Assembly (NCBI GenBank): GCA_030248225.1
Contig: JASANE010003364.1
Location: 52,459-116,458, forward strand
From: Trileptium ribeirensis
Taxonomy: Eukaryota > Nematoda > Enoplea > Enoplida > Thoracostomopsidae
Direction of reading: 5' to 3'
DNA: 64,000 nt
Shown here: positions 57,731 to 64,000 of the stretch, in pieces
How positions within the stretch are numbered: position 1 is the first letter of the stretch
Layout: every line of letters starts with the position of its first letter
Made by a program: the position numbers and the translations under genes
The notes under the pieces: generated by a model
Told to the model about the DNA's origin: nothing
What the model saw: the letters and a program-made list of their open reading frames with translations, nothing else
Database searches by the model: none

Positions 57731-57756
57731 TGTCAGCGGTTGTCCGAAGTCAGCGT

Positions 57757-58065
57757 TTATCTCACTGGCCTAAAGTTAATTGGTATAAGTCCCTCAGCTA
57801 AGTCATTGTGTACGTCCTCGGTCAATTCGACGTGAGGGAATTGATAAGCGGTGGTATCGGCATGGTCCGTAGACATAGTGAACAATGTGTCAGTCCCGAG
57901 GATTCGGTTACGTTCCGCGTCAGTCATTACTCTGACTCGTCCGATCTCAATTGGCATATTGTCGGGGAGGCAAAGTCCAGACATGTCCAGTAGTTGTTCG
58001 TCAAGTCGGTGTACCCGTCCATCGTTAGCTTCTCGTATGAAATTAAGCAAGTTCTCTTGTCCCAT
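57757..58065 (-). CDS. ORF3: continuation of ORF2 after one UAA
   Basis: 102 codons from ATG 58065. It is in the same frame as ORF2: only a UAA (58104-58102) and 12 open codons separate them. It ends 69 bases before the ORF4 ATG. No domain is recognised; the sequence is mildly acidic with one Cys. It is probably the C-terminal part of one original ORF2 product cut off by a point mutation; stop readthrough is the alternative. Confidence 0.55.
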   Translation of the reverse strand: MGQENLLNFIREANDGRVHRLDEQLLDMSGLCLPDNMPIEIGRVRVMTDAERNRILGTDTLFTMSTDHADTTAYQFPHVELTEDVHNDLAEGLIPINFRPVR

Positions 58066-58101
58066 GCACGCGTCCGAGTCCTCACTAATTGCGCTTATGG
58101 A

Positions 58102-59937
58102 TTACTCCGAATTACCCGGGGACATACATGGTCTCCCTTCGACGGATTCCTCCGGTGTTGTACCTACTTCCTTTGGGTTACCCGAATTACCCGAGGGCAT
58201 ACTAGGCGCCTCTTCGACGGGTCCCAAAATATCGCTGGAGATGTCGGCCAACGTATCAGTGGAGTCGCCTAAATTACCCGGGCGCATACAAGGCGTCCCT
58301 TCGAAAGGGTCTCCACGAATTTCCTCCACCAGTGGATCCGAACTTATCTCTTGCACACTTCCCGTAGCGATACTGCCACTATCGCTGCCTTCACCCACTT
58401 CGTTCCCTCCTGCAGCACCATCTCCTTCCTCGGTACGGATGGACAATTGACTGGCTCGCAGGCTTAAATCAATGCCGTCATCTGATGGTGCACGCAGTAA
58501 TTCGTTGTTATGTCCGCGACGCACTTCCCACACCCCTTCACTGTGCCACTCTCGTGCGTCAGGGCTGGGTTCGCGTCGGTACCAGTCAGCATTCGGATCC
58601 ACCCAATTGGCCCAAAATTCCTCATCATCCAGCATGCGTTCCTCATCCATCTCACTATCACTGCACGCATCATACCTGTCATCAGACTCATCTGGCGCAA
58701 CGGTCACGCCGTACTCGAGCTCCTTTTCTGGTTCATTTCCGTCATTATTGCATCCCGGCGGAGTAGCCTGATTTAGAGTGCACACTTTCGCTTCGCTTGA
58801 ATGGTTCGCTTCGCTCGCTACGGATCCGTGTCGTTCATAAAGGAGTTTATCCGACTCCTTCAATTCATCCGATTCAACAAATTCAACATACTCAGCGTTA
58901 TCCTTCACGCTGACTTCAACACAAGATTTATTGAAAAAACATAGCTCATTGCAAGTCACGTCGTTGCGCGCTTCAACGACGGTGGGTGCGACGGAAGCCT
59001 CACAATGCGATGGACAGTCTTTATTCGCCACCCTGCCATCTACATCCCCGTACCTGGGCAGACCCCGGGCAATACTTTCAGCCCCAACGATCATACCCGC
59101 TTCATCGGCGCAATCGGCCGCGAACCCGTCGCTACCTCGGCTTGGGTACGGGTGACAAGGGCGGCCCCGGTCAGCATCAAGGAAGGACCCAATGACCGTG
59201 GAACCCCTTGCCAATGAGGTCGGGAAAGTCACCTCAAGTTCATCAGTAGCATACTTCTCCGGCTCGAAGTAGCATTCAATTACAGCAACATCACTTGCAT
59301 TATCATTTTCCAACAATTCACTAAGGCTATAAGCGCGTCCTAACTTAGGCAAATGAATACACTCATACGACACACAATTCTCATCATCACACAAGGGACG
59401 ACCCGCGCGGCGGTCCGGCCCACATACTACATCATACGACCTATAATTTAGAACGGAACTAGGGCTGGGCGACTCTGATGAGGCCTCTACATCGTCGGAC
59501 CCAACCTCCATCGTTCCTGACCTTCCATCGGTCTCCAAAAACTCCATGGGTGCCTCACACGGCGACCCGAATAAATCCAATTCTTCCCGAGCCATATCAA
59601 CATCATCGGCTTCCTTGCTGGAATCATCAACATCAACACTCTCAACACACGGATGGCCAGCCACAGAGGAGGAAAATAATATCAATGGCTCTTCAAATAC
59701 AACAACATCATCTTCACTCACAATCCCTGCAGTCATCTCCAAAGAGCTGGGGGTCCCGGAATTCCCCCTTGAGGTGATTCCCTGGGGAGTACCGGTTATA
59801 AAATCAACACTTCCTTTAACATCTCTCAACCTATAATTTTGAACACATCCATCTTCCATTTCCTCACAAATTTCCATGCTACCATTACTATCTTCCATTG
59901 CGGTTAGAGTTCGTTCGTTCGTTCCGAGCCCTCGCAT
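58102..59937 (-). CDS. ORF2: acidic protein of unknown function between gag and env
   Basis: 611 codons from ATG 59937 (a second ATG in better context is 13 codons later), 53 bases after gag and in another frame. The product is strongly acidic, with Ser/Glu/Asp-rich runs. It has a Cys cluster near residue 185-205 ('CGPDRRAGRPLC', 'CVSYEC'), imperfect repeats at the C-terminus ('MRPGN', 'MPSGN', 'MSPGN'), and no signal peptide or membrane segment. The open frame is long and in an orderly gene series, so it is probably a real element gene. I know no Ty3/gypsy gene of this kind at this place. It could be an accessory or matrix-like protein; no function is assigned. Confidence 0.65.
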   Translation of the reverse strand: MRGLGTNERTLTAMEDSNGSMEICEEMEDGCVQNYRLRDVKGSVDFITGTPQGITSRGNSGTPSSLEMTAGIVSEDDVVVFEEPLILFSSSVAGHPCVESVDVDDSSKEADDVDMAREELDLFGSPCEAPMEFLETDGRSGTMEVGSDDVEASSESPSPSSVLNYRSYDVVCGPDRRAGRPLCDDENCVSYECIHLPKLGRAYSLSELLENDNASDVAVIECYFEPEKYATDELEVTFPTSLARGSTVIGSFLDADRGRPCHPYPSRGSDGFAADCADEAGMIVGAESIARGLPRYGDVDGRVANKDCPSHCEASVAPTVVEARNDVTCNELCFFNKSCVEVSVKDNAEYVEFVESDELKESDKLLYERHGSVASEANHSSEAKVCTLNQATPPGCNNDGNEPEKELEYGVTVAPDESDDRYDACSDSEMDEERMLDDEEFWANWVDPNADWYRREPSPDAREWHSEGVWEVRRGHNNELLRAPSDDGIDLSLRASQLSIRTEEGDGAAGGNEVGEGSDSGSIATGSVQEISSDPLVEEIRGDPFEGTPCMRPGNLGDSTDTLADISSDILGPVEEAPSMPSGNSGNPKEVGTTPEESVEGRPCMSPGNSE

Positions 59938-59989
59938 GGCCGGATAGTTCGATTGACCGGTCTGTCGCTCGCCTCGCTGGTCGCCAATT

Positions 59990-62092
59990 TCATCGCTCGC
60001 ACATATATATATACACGTGGATCACCACCCGCGCTGGGCGGTCCACACATGACACATACAATCCCTTGCCCACATATCCCTCTTTTTGGTATTTTGTGTT
60101 TTCTTTACTATATACAGCGTCGCTAAACTCATTACTGTGCAATTCGTTGTCTATGTCCGTCGGACCCAATTCCATAAGTCCGGGGCTGTCCATACCCTGA
60201 ACTAGATCACGACTCCGTGGAAGACGCGCGGCGTCAGCCCACGAAGTGGACGTGATCACGTTCAGGTGTCTCTCAACTAGTCCTTCCATAGTCTCAAAGT
60301 CGTCCATGTCGTCGTGTCTGTTTATCAAGTATCCGTCATCATCGTACAATGGTTCGTCAGTCGTCGCGATAGCGTTCACACGTCCAGTTGGTTCACTATG
60401 TCCTAATTTACCTTGAATCATACCCAGCTCACGACTAAGCACCTCTAATCGATGGGTAGTAGCTGGGCTCGGTTCCCTATTTCCATTGCCTTGCGATGCG
60501 CTGCAATTCAACTGGTATCGCCGGCGCGGGATGGCACCGCTGTTCCGGTTACTGTCGTCCCGTGAATAAAATCGACCAGACTGCTGCTGCTGGGGCCCCA
60601 TGCCTCTATTAGGTTGGAGTCGTTCACTTTGGGCCCGTTGATATCCGTAGGCCTGAGCCGGCCGGTTGGTATAGTTATCATTTCCGCGAGTATTATTAGC
60701 AAATCCCGGCGGTGGTCGACCATATTGCGACCCCGCTTGATTCGGGCCATTGGGTCGCATTCCCGCATTGGGTGGGTTGTTCCACCCGGCATTATTCCGA
60801 TATCCGTTTCCATTTTCGGCCCGTCGAAACTGTGGCGGTGGGCCTCCTCGGCCCGCATTATAGTTATCATTCCGCGGGTAGGCACCCACACCATTTCTTG
60901 GTCCTGGCTGCCCTGGCTCTCGGCGCACGGCTCCAGAAGCGTATGCTGCGGCTGGCTCGACATTGCGCGGCGCACCATTCACGGCGGCAGGCGGATAACG
61001 CACGTTATACGGACATTCGCGCATGACGTGTCCGGGTTCTCCGCAGCGGTAGCAGGTGATATGCGGCATCGGCAAGCACGGTGGCGCAGCGGGTGAGCCA
61101 GGCACAAACGGCGGCGCGAGAGCGTTAAGCTGGCGCGTGTTCTCGACCCTTTTATCGATTACATCCAGCAACCGACTTATTGTATCGCTGTTGTTGTTAT
61201 TTGCCTTGCGATGCTCCTCCATCATATTTTGAAGTTGTGTGATCACGCCTTCACCTCCTTCCTCAAGTAGAGAATTTACCGTTTTGGCACGAGGCTTACT
61301 AGCGGTAGGCGCGTCTGGTTTGGGGCAGGCAGCGCTAGCGTCCTCATATCGCTTGGCAACACCCACGGTATCCCGAAATGTTTCACACTCATGAATCTGA
61401 TTGAGGACCTGCCTACGCACCTCAGGTCGCAAGCCTCTTTGGAAAAACATGCGAAGCATGGTGTCCCTCTGCTCGTCTTCCATGTCGGGAAAAGCGCGAT
61501 CACACAACTTCTGCAACTCTAAACCGTACATCGCTACGGGTTCATTTGCTCCCTGTTGTCGTGTGCACAATCCTGACAATGATTTCTCAGGGCGGCGCGA
61601 CGATGAGAACAAAAAGCGTAAATTAGCGACTAGTCCTAGAAAACTTTGGCGTTTTCCCGGTGGAAGGCCCTCGAAGGCCTCCCTTGCCGGTCCGCGCAAG
61701 AGTGCTGGAACACAAATTAATTTGCGACGATCGTCCCAACCATTGGCGTTGGCGAGACGATTATACATTCGAACCCAGTCCTCAAAGTCCTGGCCTCCCG
61801 GTTTCCCATCAAAAGTCGGCATGTCTCTCAATGGGATCATTGGAGGACCAGCCGGTTGGGTAGTCAGATGGTGCAGGATAGCATTAGCAGTATTTGTGTC
61901 CAGTCCAGGCGACTCGGAGGATTCTCCTCGCCGCGATTGTCCAGGCGGTCGGGGCGGAGGAGTGAGCGGTCGCTCACCGGTGCCAGCGGCACGTCGGGGC
62001 CTGGCACGTATGTCGTCCTCCACATGTCCATTGGTCAGGGCGAAAAAGTCATCATTGTCCAGGTCTCCATTATGACTACCATTGGAGTCCAT
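59990..62092 (-). CDS. gag: gag: capsid/nucleocapsid polyprotein with CCHC zinc knuckle
   Basis: 700 codons from ATG 62092. The N-terminus is Pro/Arg-rich. About residues 85-260 is a retrotransposon gag (capsid-type) region: 'PTFDGKPGGQDFEDWVRMYNRL', 'AREAFEGLPPG', 'MFFQRGLRPEVRRQVL'. The knuckle C-X2-C-X4-H-X4-C lies at 347, 350, 355 and 360 ('CYRCGEPGHVMREC'). Then comes a long Gly/Asn/Arg-rich RNA-binding tail and an ending of lower quality ('YIYMCER') that may be read past a natural end. Gag forms the particle and packages the RNA. The stop at 59990 lies 53 bases before ORF2. Protease and RT are 5.6 kb away, so the usual gag-pol frameshift cannot operate here. Confidence 0.9.
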   Translation of the reverse strand: MDSNGSHNGDLDNDDFFALTNGHVEDDIRARPRRAAGTGERPLTPPPRPPGQSRRGESSESPGLDTNTANAILHHLTTQPAGPPMIPLRDMPTFDGKPGGQDFEDWVRMYNRLANANGWDDRRKLICVPALLRGPAREAFEGLPPGKRQSFLGLVANLRFLFSSSRRPEKSLSGLCTRQQGANEPVAMYGLELQKLCDRAFPDMEDEQRDTMLRMFFQRGLRPEVRRQVLNQIHECETFRDTVGVAKRYEDASAACPKPDAPTASKPRAKTVNSLLEEGGEGVITQLQNMMEEHRKANNNNSDTISRLLDVIDKRVENTRQLNALAPPFVPGSPAAPPCLPMPHITCYRCGEPGHVMRECPYNVRYPPAAVNGAPRNVEPAAAYASGAVRREPGQPGPRNGVGAYPRNDNYNAGRGGPPPQFRRAENGNGYRNNAGWNNPPNAGMRPNGPNQAGSQYGRPPPGFANNTRGNDNYTNRPAQAYGYQRAQSERLQPNRGMGPQQQQSGRFYSRDDSNRNSGAIPRRRYQLNCSASQGNGNREPSPATTHRLEVLSRELGMIQGKLGHSEPTGRVNAIATTDEPLYDDDGYLINRHDDMDDFETMEGLVERHLNVITSTSWADAARLPRSRDLVQGMDSPGLMELGPTDIDNELHSNEFSDAVYSKENTKYQKEGYVGKGLYVSCVDRPARVVIHVYIYMCER

Positions 62093-63475
62093 GATTACAA
62101 TCGAGCTTGTCTAGCAGCGACAGAAATATATGTATAGATTAAGTCAACCACAACTCAAGCAACAATCAGCAACAAATATATGCCAATTGTCTAGGGTCAA
62201 CAAAAATAAGATCCCAAAGGCAGAGTTATCGAAGGAGCACGACAGCAAGGTTTCACAATAATTCCCAAATTTCTGCGACAGACTGAATCAAACTATCAGC
62301 CCGGTCACTACAAATTATTTCTAAGCGAGGAAACCCAACGATCGGCGTAGCTATACCAACAGCAATTATATGCAACCGTCCAATTACTAAGAAACGAAAG
62401 ATTGCCACAAGCAAAATGTATTCACAACCCTAAAAGCTAAAAGCAGGTTCAATCAATGTTACACACTACAATTGCGAGTAAGATAAGTGCTTCACGCTAA
62501 ACTATCCAAGTACCATAAGACTATAAAATAATAACAAACAATTACAGTGTTCCGCGTGTCAGTTTCTTCGTGTTCCAGTACTATTCCAACAGCCGCATCG
62601 CCCAAACGAAATGTCCCGAATCAAGTCGATTACGTCGATACCCCAGCGTCCGTTGGCGATAGCGAAGATCCGACCCAAAGGTGTAGTCGCAGGTAATCGA
62701 ATGTCACCGGCACAAAATAATGCGAGACGATAGTGACGAGGTGATGCACAATAAGTCCAATTGCTGATGGTCGAGAATGACAGAGCAACCGAGTATAGTT
62801 CCAGTCGATTGTACCGAGAGTTCCGTCGTGCAGTCAACACCAGGTCAAATGGCAAAAATTCCAACGTTAATGTTAATCCGGCGAGTAGGTCCCAATACAA
62901 TGTTGAGGACTAAATAGCCACGTTACGCAAGGATTCGTCTGTTGTCCGCGGCGTTAACCGGTTGATAGCAATAATAGGGCAAAATGCCGAGTGTTGTACG
63001 TATCACTGATAGTTAATTATGTGATTAAATAATACCAAACTTAACCTGTTAACAGATGATCCTGAAAACAGTGCCCGTCACTATCTGCAAGTTAGGTCGG
63101 TCCAAACGCCACCTCCATAGGAGCAGGGGGTGAGACTACATGTTCAGATGTCTGGCGGTCAAATGTCTCAAGTTTAGAACAAACCAGGGCACAAAACAAC
63201 GTAATTCATGCAATCATAAATCAAACATATGTACAAGAACTCTTCCGCGTATATCGGATTCCAGATCACAGGTACCTGGTAAAACACAACATGCGAAAGG
63301 TCCATGCAAAAATACAATTTCACACTATGAGAGTCCTGATAGTAAAAATGTCCAAAGGTACTACAAGCAGTTAGTATCGTTACGGTCAAGGGAGTAAAAC
63401 CGACGCCTCACGGAATATGGATTGAATGAAAAATTTAAACTCGCATCGTGAGGCCAGACCAAATTTTAGACGCCG
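62093..63475 (-). other. 5' leader of the retroelement
   Basis: 1.4 kb between PBS and gag. It has no domain-bearing frame; a 113-codon frame at 62900-62559 starts with TTG and is not recognised. Packaging signals and a splice donor would be expected here. A CAG/GTACCT donor-like word at about 63270 is the only one I noticed, and it is weak. Confidence 0.5.
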
Positions 63476-63493
63476 CTCACGGCGTAGCCCCCA
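63476..63493 (-). promoter_or_regulatory. Primer-binding site, tRNA-Pro-like
   Basis: Four bases after the LTR's terminal CA the minus strand reads TGGGGGCTACGCCGTGAG. It starts with TGG (pairing to tRNA CCA) and agrees with the tRNA-Pro site known from murine leukaemia virus at about 13 of 18 positions, including the first eight. A degenerate tRNA-Pro primer site is likely. Confidence 0.55.
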
Positions 63494-63497
63494 ACGA

Positions 63498-64000
63498 TGT
63501 AATAACGGTGACGCAGCTGCATGGCGCAACTTCCTAACACCATGCCCATACGACCCCGGCTATCATAACCTCAAGGGCGGACCCTAAGCTTTCTATTTTA
63601 GCCACTTTTCTTGGTCAGACCCAAGAAGTTACGGAGCTTAGCAGGCCGCAGGCGCGCTTCACGGGGTGTGTTCGGACCCCGCCCGATTGGTTGCGCACGT
63701 GTCTAGTATCTGGGTATGATCACTGAGGTACCCCAGGAAGGTTGACACCGAAACCTGCTCACAGGTCATAATGTCAAGCCAATATTCCCTGTCCTAACCT
63801 GACGGAAGTTGTTTTGTCTAGCGAGTTTGTAATAAAATGCTTGATAATTTTGGGTTTTCAGAAGGAAATTTGAGCTGCACTTAGTTTATCCCTAGTCGAA
63901 CACTTTATTCGAAGTAGCCTGTATGTGGCCCCCACAGGGTTCCGACATGCCCTGGAGTTTAACGTCGGACTATCTATTTAGGTATCATGATAACCTGAGT
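63498..64000 (-). repeat. 5' LTR, inner part (continues beyond the window)
   Basis: It begins with 'tgtaataacggtgacgcagc', identical to the left LTR edge, and stays alignable to the last base of the window. Read in element orientation this is the 3' end of the 5' LTR, directly before the PBS. Promoter and start site lie further right, outside the window. Confidence 0.85.

Noticed and set aside
62559..62900. 113-codon frame in the leader
   Set aside because: It starts with TTG, has no motif and lies in the expected untranslated leader.

Overview
The window is animal nuclear DNA, most likely from a nematode. The clues are a 25.6 kb uninterrupted exon resembling the giant tail exon of an UNC-44-type ankyrin, a short TTTTAG-type 3' splice site in front of it, and remnants of a gene family that I associate with C. 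elegans F54H12.2-like loci. Nothing in it looks bacterial. The flanking DNA is AT-rich, and the retroelement on the right is visibly richer in GC.

Layout. 1-3819: AT-rich DNA with no gene I can support, holding dispersed repeats and small palindromes. 3820-5788 (minus strand): a decayed virus-like cassette of three adjacent genes in the same orientation, namely an F54H12.2-like (probable capsid) gene, an adenain-like cysteine protease and a P-loop (packaging-type) ATPase. All three carry frameshifts or stops. 5789-11766: non-coding DNA with a long imperfect inverted duplication (7.4-7.9 kb), a foldback (8.5 kb), a direct repeat (9.0-9.45 kb) and a microsatellite (10.3 kb). 11767-37403 (minus): one giant, intact, probably 3'-terminal exon of about 8,540 codons. 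It includes about eight tandem in-frame repeats of about 2.38 kb, followed by a non-repetitive region and an ankyrin-like C-terminus. 37404-43351: probable intron or intergenic DNA. 43352-64000+ (minus): a large Ty3/gypsy-type LTR element whose 5' LTR runs off the right edge.

In its own 5'-3' direction the LTR element reads: 5' LTR, PBS (tRNA-Pro-like), a 1.4 kb leader, gag with a CCHC knuckle, an acidic ORF of unknown function, an env-like glycoprotein gene, protease, RT, RNase H, integrase, a long proline-rich tail, about 4.5 kb of non-coding DNA including the 3' LTR. The order gag-X-env-PR-RT-RH-IN is the main surprise. The Env membrane anchor and tail are in the same reading frame as the protease, with no stop between them, whereas env normally lies 3' of pol and is expressed separately. 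Decay is visible: two UGA codons inside the protease, a -1 frame break inside env, one UAA between ORF2 and ORF3, a 340 bp A/T homopolymer at the end of pol, and roughly 8% divergence between the visible LTR parts (counted by eye).

The giant exon and the LTR element lie on the same strand. If the ankyrin-type gene has its upstream exons to the right of the window, the element sits inside one of its introns; this is inference.
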